The notes beneath the pieces were generated by a model, which was given only the letters and a program-made list of their open reading frames with translations, did not search any database and was not told the origin of the DNA. Below are positions 8,164 through 17,187 of a stretch of DNA of 64,000 bases, one piece after another. The stretch spans positions 248,001 through 312,000 of the forward strand of contig NZ_JAUKPO010000006.1 in NCBI RefSeq assembly GCF_030503435.1, written 5' to 3'. The position numbers were made by a program, and so were the translations under genes. Positions within the stretch are counted from its first letter, which is position 1, and the number at the start of each line of letters is the position of its first letter. The stretch comes from Rhodocytophaga aerolata (GTDB lineage: Bacteria; Bacteroidota; Bacteroidia; Cytophagales; 172606-1).

Positions 8164-8820
8164 ATGGCACAAGAACTGCAAAATTCCCAATTACCTGCTG
8201 ATGAAAGTAAAACACTCGTGTTAAATTCTGGTCATTTAAAGTCTTATCAGAGTCTGGATGTACATACCGGAGAGGTAATTAGTAAATACAAATACCTGGA
8301 AGGCCATCCGAAGCAATACCGTTTTGATGCCAAAGAAGGGAAGTTTAATATAAACGGCACTGTAAAACTTTCAGATACTTTTACTTTTCAACCTATAGCC
8401 TGGCGTATTTTTGAAGATGATATTATGCAGATGGGCCGGAAGAAATGGGCAGAGTTATTCTTTGTTGATGATAAGCAATGTGTAAGTGTAATCCTGTTTC
8501 ACGGCTGGAGTGTGGAGAATCTCTTTAAACTGATAGAGCCATTATATTATGATGACTTGACATTGGCGGATGTAGTAATTACTGCAACGGCTCAGAAAAA
8601 AGAAAATACTAAAATTACGCCTAAAGGGGTGTATTACATTGCAGATTTTGCTTACAAAGTTGCCGATGCCGATAAAGTGAAAGAGAATAAAGAGTTTGCT
8701 GCCGATCATAAAATATACCGGGTAGACACCTTAACAGACGTAGCTGACTACAAAGCCGCGCACAATTTTTACAATTTGTATCTGCATACTCCTGCTGAAC
8801 CCTCGTTAAAAGAAGCTTAA
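8164..8820 (+). CDS. Hypothetical protein, 218 residues
   Basis: Unrecognised. It is cytoplasmic by appearance (no signal peptide or membrane helix). The N-terminal part contains YKYLEGHPKQYRFDAKEGKF, the middle has a hydrophobic strand (VSVILFHGWSVENLF) and the C-terminal part is rich in Lys/Ala/Asp (KVADADKVKENKEF). It is the last gene of the cassette, closed by a terminator at 8853-8881. The cassette has the spacing of an operon but nothing in it identifies a mobile element. The function is unknown. Confidence 0.65.
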   Translation: MAQELQNSQLPADESKTLVLNSGHLKSYQSLDVHTGEVISKYKYLEGHPKQYRFDAKEGKFNINGTVKLSDTFTFQPIAWRIFEDDIMQMGRKKWAELFFVDDKQCVSVILFHGWSVENLFKLIEPLYYDDLTLADVVITATAQKKENTKITPKGVYYIADFAYKVADADKVKENKEFAADHKIYRVDTLTDVADYKAAHNFYNLYLHTPAEPSLKEA

Positions 8821-8852
8821 AATTAAGTCATAACATAGTAGTAGAGTAGTAT

Positions 8853-8881
8853 AAAAAATACCTGCCTTGCAGGTATTTTTT
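8853..8881. terminator. Bidirectional terminator
   Basis: AAAAAATACCTGC-ctt-GCAGGTATTTTT hairpin with flanking A-run and T-run. It ends the three-gene cassette and can also serve the converging haloperoxidase gene. Confidence 0.8.
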
Positions 8882-8945
8882 ATTGGTAGAGACATGATAA
8901 TTTATATCTCTACCAATAAAAAATTTACTATTATCCTATGATAAA

Positions 8946-10499
8946 TTATAAGCCAGAGCCATCTTGCTGACCCCTTAAAACAGCATAACTACCTATGTTT
9001 TTTCCACAGCGTAAACCTACTTCTGAATCGAAGCGATAGTGAATTGTTCCATAAATACGAGATTCGGCTGCTTCTAAAGCCTTGGCTTCCAACATATCTT
9101 TTTCACCAGGAAAAACATAGCTTAGTACAGTAGCTGCTGCCGCAGAGAAAGTGGAATGGCCTGATGTATACGAAGGAAAGTTGGGCAACCCTACAACCGT
9201 TTTAATCGAATTATCCATTTGGTAAGGACGTGGATAAAAATAGTAGAATTTAACATCCCAGCAACAGATTCCAGCATCCATTACTGCCGTACCTAGTAAG
9301 GCCATGGTTCGTGCAGCACGCAATTCATTGAACTTATTTTTATAAATCAGGTCTGTAGCAATCTGGCTCCAATGGCCGGGAGGTGTGTAGGTACCAGGAC
9401 CATCTGCCCAGAAATTAGCAATGCGGTGTTGTTCGCGGGTAAGGCCTTTGGCGTATTTCCGGAGTTCATCCATATCTTTATTAAACTCAGGGCTGCCAAT
9501 GGCCGGAGGTGCAGCAGGACGCAGTCTTATTTTGGTTTCTTCATCAAAGTTCCAGGTTTTTACGGCTCCATAATTGGGCAATAAGGGTAATCGGTAAGGT
9601 TGTTCCTGACTTTTCCAAGCTACGGTAAGCCCTCTGGAAATGGCTGATTCCTGCATACCGCTAACCAAAGTTTGGTTGTTGGCATCTTTCATTCCATCGG
9701 ATTTTGCGGCAGCAAGTATTTTTTGGGCTACCAGTTTGCCTAATTCTTCACCGGCAGCTATGTCACTTTTTACCTGAGCACCTGCCCATAGGCGGCTAAT
9801 TTTATGTTCCTCTGCTTTTTGAGTTAAATACTCAATTTCTGTAGGAAACATAAATTTTAGAATTTCTAAGGACACGGTAGCTACTACTGCGTCTTCTGAT
9901 GGATAGGTAGGCAGGTCAGAAGCAGGAACCAGTGCTTTAATTGAGGCATCAAAAGCTGAGGGGCGCATCCGGTTAAACATGTATTTGTATTTCCAGGCAG
10001 CTACTAAACCATCGTATTGGGCTACTCCCAGGTAGGCAAAGGCTCTGGCTGCATAAGGCGGATTGGCAAATGGAAACTTAGGTTCCTGGAAAGGATTATT
10101 AGCGTCCGGGACGGGGTACTTTCCATCAGGTCCGGCAACTGGAGGTAAGTTGTAGCGGGCCGCCAACTCGCGGGCTATTTCATTCCAGCGGAATACACCG
10201 CCGGTATTCCAGTAATTAATTTTTTCTTTCTGGTCGTCGGTAAGGGAGGCTTGCAGAGATTTCAGTTCTGCAATTTCCTGGCTGTATTCTGCAGAATTGG
10301 TTGGCATAGGTTCGGCTACTGTAAACTCTGTAGCGGATTTTAAAACAAAAGGCTTCCAGTTGCCACCATTTTCGTCTAGCGTTGCCGGAGTAAAGGCTTG
10401 ATATTGTGGTAAATCCAGGCTTTTATCACAGCCATTCGATACGAGTAAAAATCCTGCTATAAACAGGGTATATATATACTTAGGTAAAAACGTTTTCAT
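8946..10499 (-). CDS. Vanadium-dependent haloperoxidase-like lipoprotein (PAP2 superfamily)
   Basis: 517 residues. The N-terminal lipoprotein signal ends SNGC (Cys 24), so the protein is membrane-anchored in the envelope. The C-terminal active site matches the vanadium haloperoxidase pattern in full. K417 is followed after six residues by RP (YFYPRP), then PSYTSGH (442-448), then SR-x5-H (SRIYGTIH, 480-487). These residues bind vanadate in haloperoxidases and phosphate in the related PAP2 acid phosphatases. Two internal repeats of a KxNYWN/ANFW-type segment suggest duplication. It is second in an operon after an outer-membrane barrel gene 34 bases upstream. Halide oxidation versus phosphatase activity cannot be decided from the sequence. 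Confidence 0.82.
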   Translation of the reverse strand: MKTFLPKYIYTLFIAGFLLVSNGCDKSLDLPQYQAFTPATLDENGGNWKPFVLKSATEFTVAEPMPTNSAEYSQEIAELKSLQASLTDDQKEKINYWNTGGVFRWNEIARELAARYNLPPVAGPDGKYPVPDANNPFQEPKFPFANPPYAARAFAYLGVAQYDGLVAAWKYKYMFNRMRPSAFDASIKALVPASDLPTYPSEDAVVATVSLEILKFMFPTEIEYLTQKAEEHKISRLWAGAQVKSDIAAGEELGKLVAQKILAAAKSDGMKDANNQTLVSGMQESAISRGLTVAWKSQEQPYRLPLLPNYGAVKTWNFDEETKIRLRPAAPPAIGSPEFNKDMDELRKYAKGLTREQHRIANFWADGPGTYTPPGHWSQIATDLIYKNKFNELRAARTMALLGTAVMDAGICCWDVKFYYFYPRPYQMDNSIKTVVGLPNFPSYTSGHSTFSAAAATVLSYVFPGEKDMLEAKALEAAESRIYGTIHYRFDSEVGLRCGKNIGSYAVLRGQQDGSGL

Positions 10500-10533
10500 G
10501 AGATATAAAGGGTTAATCGGAAGTAGAATAAAA

Positions 10534-11478
10534 TTAATTACTAGCTGCTTTTTGCTTTACTAGTTGAAAGGCATATTGTACGCCTACTGTGAACATGGTA
10601 GTTTGCCCTACATTCCGGCCATTGAGCACACGGCTAACCTGCGCAGTAGTAGAAATTTCTCCGGTATTGGTAGCGTAGGTATACTTTCCAAACCAGCCAA
10701 CATTTGTAGCCAGCATCCTGTTTGTTGGGAAGGGCATATCATTCCGGCGGATATCATCTCCGGATAAAGCTGTAAAATAATCCAGAAACACTTCCGTCTG
10801 AATCCAGTTATTTAAAAAACCAAGTTTACCTGTGGCATCGAACATATCCGGTACTTGTACCTCATTGGTATAATATAGCCTGCCATCGTATTGGTAAGCA
10901 TCGCGGTCAACAAATATATTGCTGCGGCGGGTATATCCGGCCTGTGTGGTCAAATAAAATCCTTTATCTAATTTGTAATGAAGTACCCCCCGTGCAGAAG
11001 CAGTTTTAGCGCCTAGTCCGATAGACATTGGTAGAAAATCAGGCACATAGTTAGTAACCGGCAAGGAGCCACCAACAGTAGCAAAGGCAGATAGTTTTCC
11101 TAAGGGCACATCCGTGCGGAAAAAACGGTATTTCAGCCAGGCAGATACATCCTGAAAACCGCGTTGGCCTGCCAGTTGCCCGTCGCTAGCCTGTGTCCAG
11201 ATATAGGGTAGGCCGGCTATTATATTTAAATTCTTACCAATGCCATAGGCACTCATTAACGTAAATTGCTGAGTGGTAAGGGTTCCAATATTTTCATTTT
11301 TTCGTTTAAGGGGACCTTCCCAATATTGCTGCCAGTTTCCCTGAGAGTAATTAAAGACGGTACATAAATAGCCTTTACCCATCATCAATCCATCAGAGGG
11401 AGTTTGGGCAGAAGCATGAGTATATAAAAATAGAAGGGCTGCAGCTATCAGTAGCTTGCCTTTGAATAATCGTTTCAT
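10534..11478 (-). CDS. Outer-membrane beta-barrel protein
   Basis: 314 residues with a clear signal peptide (MKRLFKGKLLIAAALLFLYTHASAQ). The rest alternates in short aromatic-rich strands (IAGLPYIWT, SAWLKYRFF, FYLTTQAGYTRR, QTTMFTVGVQYAFQ), typical of a small outer-membrane barrel. The family resembles transporter-type barrels sometimes labelled MetA-pathway or phenol-degradation outer-membrane proteins. It lies directly upstream of the haloperoxidase-like gene, so the barrel may deliver substrate to it or export product; this is inference from position. Confidence 0.7.
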   Translation of the reverse strand: MKRLFKGKLLIAAALLFLYTHASAQTPSDGLMMGKGYLCTVFNYSQGNWQQYWEGPLKRKNENIGTLTTQQFTLMSAYGIGKNLNIIAGLPYIWTQASDGQLAGQRGFQDVSAWLKYRFFRTDVPLGKLSAFATVGGSLPVTNYVPDFLPMSIGLGAKTASARGVLHYKLDKGFYLTTQAGYTRRSNIFVDRDAYQYDGRLYYTNEVQVPDMFDATGKLGFLNNWIQTEVFLDYFTALSGDDIRRNDMPFPTNRMLATNVGWFGKYTYATNTGEISTTAQVSRVLNGRNVGQTTMFTVGVQYAFQLVKQKAASN

Positions 11479-11681
11479 GTAAAAATTTTTCTATAAAACA
11501 GTATCAGAATAGGAAGTAAAAAATATAAAACTCTATTTTCTGCTAATAGTAAAGCTAGTTTCGCAGCAAAAAGATTCTATACTTTAAAAAACCATCAGTC
11601 ATATGGGCACCATTTATTTTCATGAGATAGACCCAAGCAAATAAATATGAATGAAGACGGAAATAGAAACAAATACCTGTT

Positions 11682-12230
11682 TTAAGAAACCTTAGGAGGA
11701 GGCGTATGTACTGGAAAAGGCGGTGTTAGAAAAGAGGAAGTTTGGTAAGCGGCTAGGGCTTTGCTAAAATAATTGAGCTCTGGTGGATAAACCTGTGTAA
11801 AACAGGTAGCAATATATACTGTAGATAACTGATTGAATAATTTAAGTAAAGAGGTATATGGACTTTTCGCCTGCCTGCTTTCTGCATCTTTTCCTGCTAG
11901 CTCATTCATCTCCTCCACAATAGAGAAGAACTGTTCCCTGGCACTTATATTCGTTTTTAAGGTTGTATACAGGGTGTCGTTTTGGTAGCGTTGTTCTACA
12001 ATATTATAAAACTGGTCGCCATGCTTGATTAAGCCTTCTTTCCCGCTGGTGTCTTCCCAATCTGTAGCATATGGTAAGGAAACCGGTAATTTTACTACTA
12101 CCCATTCATCTTCTTGCGTTTCACTAGAGGCAGCAATGTGGGTATCTTCCAAAAAATACAATACCACTGCTGCTCTAAAAGTATGGTAGAGTAGCAAACT
12201 TGTTAAGAGAATAGAGGCTATTCTAATCAA
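11682..12230 (-). CDS. Hypothetical membrane-anchored or secreted protein
   Basis: 182 residues. An N-terminal hydrophobic segment (about 5-27) serves as signal or anchor. The body is soluble, with a likely helical hairpin (REQFFSIVEEMNELAGKD), one Cys near 145 and a proline-rich C-terminus ending HTPPPKVS. I do not recognise a family with a known role. It precedes the barrel/haloperoxidase pair on the same strand with a 203-base gap, so it may or may not be co-transcribed. Confidence 0.55.
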   Translation of the reverse strand: MIRIASILLTSLLLYHTFRAAVVLYFLEDTHIAASSETQEDEWVVVKLPVSLPYATDWEDTSGKEGLIKHGDQFYNIVEQRYQNDTLYTTLKTNISAREQFFSIVEEMNELAGKDAESRQAKSPYTSLLKLFNQLSTVYIATCFTQVYPPELNYFSKALAAYQTSSFLTPPFPVHTPPPKVS

Positions 12231-12440
12231 GGGAGAGTGATAGTTTTTCTGTCAAGGGTACAATTTAAGCACTTGGTTTCCAAAAACCAAATCTTAAGCA
12301 GTATATAATTTTCCTACGTTTTGTTATTTAACAACAGGTTATTGGATATTAAGAAATAGAAGCTATCTGCGAAAGTAATAGCTTGATTAATTTCTTCCTA
12401 ATTAAATACTAGCTGTTATATCCCAGTGCTGATTGAAAAA

Positions 12441-12486
12441 CCAAACAGCACAAAGAGAGCTTTTAACGCCCTTTGTGCTGTTTGGT
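12441..12486 (-). terminator. Strong terminator for the STAS-like gene
   Basis: Perfect 15-base stem (CCAAACAGCACAAAG at 12441-12455 with its complement at 12471-12485) around a 15-base loop. A U-tract follows when read leftward (GGTTTTTC). It lies about 30 bases after the stop of the leftward gene at 12515. Confidence 0.85.
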
Positions 12487-12514
12487 AAAATAATGAATAT
12501 ATGCAGAGGTGTTT

Positions 12515-12931
12515 TTACGCTGCTACTGGCTGTGTCTTTTGGATTTTCAACCAGGCTAATGCTTCTGCTTTATTCTGGAAATACTTGGTTGCAAAAGTAA
12601 TTCCATTGGCTTTGTTAATAATATTATTTACGGCAACTTTATTAAATACATCTTTGGAAACCAATAAAGCCATGTGTTGCAGCGAACTTTCGAACAAGCG
12701 GGGAAACCAGTTTTGATTTGTCCAGTGTTGGCTTTCCATAGGAATAACGCCCATATTGGTTAAGTCACCTAGCCATCGTGTACATTTCTTTTCTTGAATC
12801 AGCTTAAGAGCCGCTTCGCACCCTTTTTTGTATTGCGCATCAGAGATAAATTTTGTATTCCACTCTAAATGAATCAACTCTAGATTAGCATCGTAATGAA
12901 TAGTCAGGTAATCTTCTTTAAAATACACCAT
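12515..12931 (-). CDS. STAS/SpoIIAA-like domain protein
   Basis: 138 residues, cytoplasmic. It has the pattern of the small STAS-like proteins frequent in Bacteroidota: an N-terminal strand pair (YLTIHYDANLELIHLEW), a helix with CEAALKLIQEKK, a WLGDLTNMG turn and a C-terminal FQNKAEALAWLKI helix. The family is thought to sense or bind partners; no enzyme activity is known. It is monocistronic with its own terminator. Confidence is moderate because the assignment rests on overall pattern, not catalytic residues. Confidence 0.6.
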   Translation of the reverse strand: MVYFKEDYLTIHYDANLELIHLEWNTKFISDAQYKKGCEAALKLIQEKKCTRWLGDLTNMGVIPMESQHWTNQNWFPRLFESSLQHMALLVSKDVFNKVAVNNIINKANGITFATKYFQNKAEALAWLKIQKTQPVAA

Positions 12932-13178
12932 AGTTATAAATAGGGATAAAGTTTATGATTATTCTAAATACGCTATTATGCCTTACAAGCACAACCTAAG
13001 CTAGTTGCATAGCTTGCGCAGGTAAGATTTTATACACCTATTACTATATAGTGGGGTTTTACTTAAACGTTCAAAAATTACTTATAATGATTATTGAACG
13101 GCTTATACCACGCAGGAAATTAAGGCTTATTTGCTATTTCTATGCTTACAACTAAATGGGATTAATTATTAGTGATTG

Positions 13179-14519
13179 CTACAGTAAATCATTTGCCAGA
13201 TTAGCAAGTTCTGATCTTTCTCCTTTTTCAAGTGTAATGTGCGCATACAGGTCATGATTCTGAATGCGGTCTATAAGGTAGGAGAGTCCGTTACTTTGGG
13301 TATCCAGGTAAGGAGTATCTATCTGGTAAATATCGCCTGTAAATATAATTTTGGTATTTTCACCTGCCCGGGTAATAATAGTTTTTACTTCATGGGGTGT
13401 CAGGTTCTGGGCTTCATCCACAATAAAAATAATGTTGGACAAACTCCTTCCACGGATATAGGCTAAAGGCATAATGTTGAGTACATCTTTCGTCAACATT
13501 TCATTAATGGTTTTGAAATCCTTTTCATGCTCATCAAACTGATTCTGAATGAACTTCAGGTTGTCCCATAAGGGCTCCATATACGGATTCAGTTTGGATT
13601 TAATGTCGCCTGGCAAATAACCTATATCTTTATTACTCAAAGGTACAATCGGCCTGGCCAGAAAAATTTGCCGGAACTGCTTTTTTTGTTCCAGGGCGCT
13701 GGCTAAAGCTAGCAGGGTTTTTCCAGTACCAGCTACGCCTTGTATGGTAATCAGCTTTATATCCGGATTGAGAATGGCGTGTATGGCAAACGTTTGTTCT
13801 GCATTGCGGGGGCGTACGCCATATACAGGACGTTTGTCTACTTTTTCAATACGGTCATCAATGGGATTATAGCAGGCTAATACAGAATTTCGTTCACTTT
13901 TCAGAATGAAGAAGTGGTTTTTGCGGGGCTTTTTCGGCATCACTTTTTTTACATCGCAGTAGCCTATATCATATAGTTCAGTAATAACAGCTGAAGGAAT
14001 ATTCTCCAGAATAGTTTTACCGGTATACAGCGAGCTAACATTTTTTATTTTACCCGTTTCATAATCTTCAGCAGGCAGATTCAGCGCTTTAGCTTTGAGA
14101 CGCAGGTTAATGTCTTTGGTTACCAAAATAACCTTCTTCTTGGGTTCCTCTTCCTGCAAGCTCAACGCTGAATTAAGAATCCGGTGATCTGGTTTTTTTT
14201 CATCAAATACCTTTTCCGCATCTACTTCGCTGCGGGAGTTCATAATTACTTTAAAACTGCCCTTGCCTTCGCCTTCCAGAGGAATCCATTCCTGAAGCAT
14301 GTGCTCTCCGGAAACTTTATCAACAAAACGTATAAATTCTCTGGCTTCAAAGTTTTTGGTATCGTTGCCTTTTTTAAAATTATCCAGTTCTTCCAACACC
14401 GTAATAGGTATGGCTACATCATGTTCCTGGAAATTCTTTACGGCATTATGGTCATATAAAATTACAGAAGTGTCTAGAACAAATATTTTTCTTTCTTTCT
14501 TTGGTCTCGGCATAAGCAC
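13179..14519 (-). CDS. PIN-PhoH family protein (PhoH2-type ribonuclease/ATPase)
   Basis: 446 residues with two domains. The N-terminal PIN nuclease domain (about 10-150) shows IFVLDTSVILYD with catalytic D16 and further acidic residues (EELDNF, DxxLR). The C-terminal PhoH P-loop ATPase has Walker A GVAGTGKT (261-268) and Walker B FIVDEAQN (about 365-372). Characterised PhoH2 proteins unwind and cut RNA in an ATP-dependent way. The start could equally be the second ATG (14513). No antitoxin-like partner is seen beside it, so a general RNA-processing role is more likely than a toxin-antitoxin pair. Confidence 0.9.
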   Translation of the reverse strand: MLMPRPKKERKIFVLDTSVILYDHNAVKNFQEHDVAIPITVLEELDNFKKGNDTKNFEAREFIRFVDKVSGEHMLQEWIPLEGEGKGSFKVIMNSRSEVDAEKVFDEKKPDHRILNSALSLQEEEPKKKVILVTKDINLRLKAKALNLPAEDYETGKIKNVSSLYTGKTILENIPSAVITELYDIGYCDVKKVMPKKPRKNHFFILKSERNSVLACYNPIDDRIEKVDKRPVYGVRPRNAEQTFAIHAILNPDIKLITIQGVAGTGKTLLALASALEQKKQFRQIFLARPIVPLSNKDIGYLPGDIKSKLNPYMEPLWDNLKFIQNQFDEHEKDFKTINEMLTKDVLNIMPLAYIRGRSLSNIIFIVDEAQNLTPHEVKTIITRAGENTKIIFTGDIYQIDTPYLDTQSNGLSYLIDRIQNHDLYAHITLEKGERSELANLANDLL

Positions 14520-14700
14520 AATGGGACATGGGTTATGCAGAAAGATAATAGGTTAATTTGAAAAACCCAATGGAAAACCAGATGGTTTTATCAGATAAAA
14601 ATGCCAACCTGAACGCAATGTATGGCTATAAAAGCTTACGTATTGATTGATAGTAAATTACACTTTTAACTTTATGAGTTCGCTCTTTGGCATAGATATA

Positions 14701-14740
14701 AAAAGCAATAGTCTGGCTTTTGAACCAGGCTATTGCTTTA
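14701..14740. terminator. Terminator after the second YfiR gene
   Basis: AAAGCAATAG..CTGG / CCAG..CTATTGCTTT hairpin with one mismatch, A-run and T-run. It lies 18 bases downstream of the leftward YfiR-like gene. Confidence 0.7.
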
Positions 14741-14757
14741 ACCAAACGTTATATTAC

Positions 14758-15267
14758 TTATACAGCTATGGCAAGTTGGGTAAGTTCTCTGGAAACCTTT
14801 AAGCCGGAAGCCTGGGTAGCCGCTTCATTTAGCTCAAATTTCCATTTGTTGTCTTGTAACACAAAATTGATTCCACTGCCTTTTTGAGCTAACCCAGATT
14901 TTTCAGTAATAATCAAGGTAGGTTTTCCTTTTAGCATATTTTGTACATCATCGAAGTTATGGCTGCCTGAGCTTGGAATAAATAATATATGGCAAGCACC
15001 GGCCTCAGCTGCAGACTTAAATTTTTTTACCACAATTTTTTGTGCGCCCACTGTTTTGTTGGCCGTAATTTTAGTAAGTTCTTCCACTATGTTGGCCCCA
15101 TTCCCCAATACACCAATGACAAAATCACCGGACTGATGCCCGGCAGGCCATTGAATGTATTTCGTGAAGTTATAAATGAATATGGAGTGAAACCGGTAAT
15201 CTGTTTGTGCCTGTGAGGCAAGAGTGGCCGTAAAAAATAGTGCAAAAAACAGTATTGCTTTCTTCAT
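14758..15267 (-). CDS. YfiR family protein (DUF4154), copy 2
   Basis: 169 residues with a signal peptide (cleavage near SQA-QT). The mature part shows the YfiR pattern: FIYNFTKYIQWP near the start, IGVLGN, an alpha/beta core, and the NKWKFELNEAATQASGLKVS C-terminus. In Pseudomonas YfiR is a periplasmic repressor of the YfiN diguanylate cyclase; no YfiN homolog is seen here, so the partner is unknown. It lies 51 bases after a close paralog on the same strand, evidently a tandem duplication. The two conserved Cys of Pseudomonas YfiR are not obvious; only one Cys (ACHILF) is visible. Confidence 0.85.
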   Translation of the reverse strand: MKKAILFFALFFTATLASQAQTDYRFHSIFIYNFTKYIQWPAGHQSGDFVIGVLGNGANIVEELTKITANKTVGAQKIVVKKFKSAAEAGACHILFIPSSGSHNFDDVQNMLKGKPTLIITEKSGLAQKGSGINFVLQDNKWKFELNEAATQASGLKVSRELTQLAIAV

Positions 15268-15318
15268 AGCTTAAGTGTTAGTTAAATAAGTAAATAAGTA
15301 AAAAATGAAAAATAAATG

Positions 15319-15849
15319 TTAAACAGTAATAGCTAGTTTGCTTAATTCTTTTGATACTTTTAACCCTGCCGATTGTGTAGCAGCCTCGTTTAGTTCAAAC
15401 TTCCATTTGTTGTCTTGTAATACAAAGTTTATTCCGCTGCCTTTCTGAGCCAATCCTGTTTTTTCAGTGATCAGTAAAGTAGGTTTGCCTTTAAACTTAT
15501 GTTGTATATCATCGAAACTGACGTTAGAGTTGTTGGGTATAAACAAAATATGGCAAGTACCAGCCTCAGCTGCAGATTTGAATTTTTTTACCACAATTTT
15601 TTGTGTCCCCACCGTTTTGTTCATAGCCATTTTCTCCAAGTCTTCCGAAATAGAAGAATTCCCCAGTACACCAATTACAAAGTCGCCAGCCTGTTGCTCA
15701 GCAGGCCATTGGATGTACTTAGTAAAATTATAAATGAAAACAGAATGAAATTTGTAATCAGTAGTTTGTGCCTGTGCCCCTACCTGGAGACCTATACTCA
15801 TAACCAGAAATATCCCAAAGAAAAGGGATTTCTTTATAAATCGCTGCAT
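15319..15849 (-). CDS. YfiR family protein (DUF4154), copy 1
   Basis: 176 residues with a signal peptide (ending GAQAQ). Most of the mature protein matches the next gene almost residue for residue, notably KIVVKKFKSAAEAG, and from the GSGINF block to the end. Divergence is mainly in the signal peptide and around the residue 80-120 loop. It is first of the two in the leftward transcript and begins near 15849. A periplasmic location is inferred. Function as for the family: sensor or repressor of a membrane signalling protein that lies elsewhere. Confidence 0.85.
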   Translation of the reverse strand: MQRFIKKSLFFGIFLVMSIGLQVGAQAQTTDYKFHSVFIYNFTKYIQWPAEQQAGDFVIGVLGNSSISEDLEKMAMNKTVGTQKIVVKKFKSAAEAGTCHILFIPNNSNVSFDDIQHKFKGKPTLLITEKTGLAQKGSGINFVLQDNKWKFELNEAATQSAGLKVSKELSKLAITV

Positions 15850-16056
15850 AAATAGCTTGTTATCATGTTGTCATCAAACATAGATACTTTTTAAAACAGG
15901 TACTTTATAAGCACAAAAGAAATCATACATGCCAAAGTTTTGTTGTACTTTTACATAAGGTTTAACCTTATCCGGTGTTTGCCTGTTATAGAAGATCAAC
16001 ATAAACACCAACTGTTCTGACAAGTGAATGAATCAATAAAATAAAAGGTTATTTTG

Positions 16057-16064
16057 TAACTTTG
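16057..16064 (+). promoter_or_regulatory. Candidate -7 element for prfA
   Basis: TAACTTTG matches the TAnnTTTG -7 consensus 31 bases before the prfA ATG. No TTTG was found at the expected upstream distance, so the site is weakly supported. Confidence 0.3.
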
Positions 16065-16095
16065 TAGATAACATCAGATAGAAACCATTTTTGGT

Positions 16096-17169
16096 ATGTT
16101 AGATAAATTAGAAGCAATAAAGATGCGTTTTGAGGAAGTAGGCGAGCAGCTGGTACAACCCGAAACGATGATGGACATGAAGAAGTACTCCAAGTTGAGT
16201 AAGGAGTATAAAGACCTGGATAAAGTGGTAAAGAAGTATCTGGAGTATAAAAACATACTCAGCAATATTGACACTTCCAAAAAAATTCTGGAAACAGAAA
16301 AAGACCCAGACTTCCGGGAAATGGCTAAACTGGAACTCGACGAGTTATATCCGAAAAGAGATGAGCTGGAAGACCTCATCAAAGATATGCTGATTCCAAA
16401 AGATCCCAATGATAGTAAAAATGCCATACTGGAGATCCGGGCTGGTACTGGTGGCGATGAAGCGGCTATTTTTGCCGGCGATTTGTTCCGGATGTATCAG
16501 CGATTTGCCGAGAAGCAAGGCTGGCGTATGGAGCTACTGGATTATATGGAAGGCTCTTCAGGCGGATTCAAAGAAATAACTGCGATGGTTTCCGGCGAAG
16601 ATGTATATGGCATGATGAAATATGAATCTGGTGTGCACCGGGTACAACGCGTACCAGCTACAGAAACGCAAGGCCGTGTACATACCTCTGCGGCCAGTGT
16701 AGTGGTATTACCAGAAATGGAAGAAGTAGATGTTGACCTGAATATGAACGACATCCGGAAAGATACTTTCTGCTCTTCCGGACCAGGTGGCCAGTCAGTA
16801 AACACAACGTATTCGGCTATCCGCTTAACGCACATCCCGACAGGAATTGTTGTACAATGCCAGGATGAAAAATCACAGATTAAGAACTTTGAAAAAGCAT
16901 TGAAAGTACTTCGTTCACGGATGTACGAGATAGAATTAGAAAGGCATAATGAACAGGTAGGTGCCCAGCGTAAGCAAATGGTAGGCAGTGGCGACCGTTC
17001 CGACAAAATCCGCACGTATAATTACCCGCAAGGCCGTGTAACCGACCACAGAATTGGCTATACAGTATACAACCTACCCGTAGTAATGGATGGGGAGATT
17101 ATCGATTTTATTGAGCAGTTGCGGCTTGCTGATAATGCCGAAAAAATGAAAGAAGGTTCATTAAGTTAA
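16096..17169 (+). CDS. prfA: Peptide chain release factor 1
   Basis: 357 residues, full family length. It recognises UAA and UAG stop codons and triggers peptide release. The PAT tripeptide that reads the stop codon is at 187-189 (RVPATETQGR), and the catalytic GGQ is at 231-233 (GPGGQSVNT). PAT rather than SPF marks RF1, not RF2. The start MLDKLEAIKMRFEEV is conserved. A lipoprotein gene follows 18 bases after the stop and may share its transcript. Confidence 0.97.
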   Translation: MLDKLEAIKMRFEEVGEQLVQPETMMDMKKYSKLSKEYKDLDKVVKKYLEYKNILSNIDTSKKILETEKDPDFREMAKLELDELYPKRDELEDLIKDMLIPKDPNDSKNAILEIRAGTGGDEAAIFAGDLFRMYQRFAEKQGWRMELLDYMEGSSGGFKEITAMVSGEDVYGMMKYESGVHRVQRVPATETQGRVHTSAASVVVLPEMEEVDVDLNMNDIRKDTFCSSGPGGQSVNTTYSAIRLTHIPTGIVVQCQDEKSQIKNFEKALKVLRSRMYEIELERHNEQVGAQRKQMVGSGDRSDKIRTYNYPQGRVTDHRIGYTVYNLPVVMDGEIIDFIEQLRLADNAEKMKEGSLS

Positions 17170-17187
17170 TTTGTTACAGGGTACACA

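Noticed and set aside
6946-8820. Prophage or integrative element
   Set aside because: No integrase, att repeats, tRNA junction or phage structural genes are visible around the cassette.
13179-14519. PhoH2 as a toxin-antitoxin pair
   Set aside because: No small antitoxin gene overlaps or precedes it; the upstream spacer is not coding.
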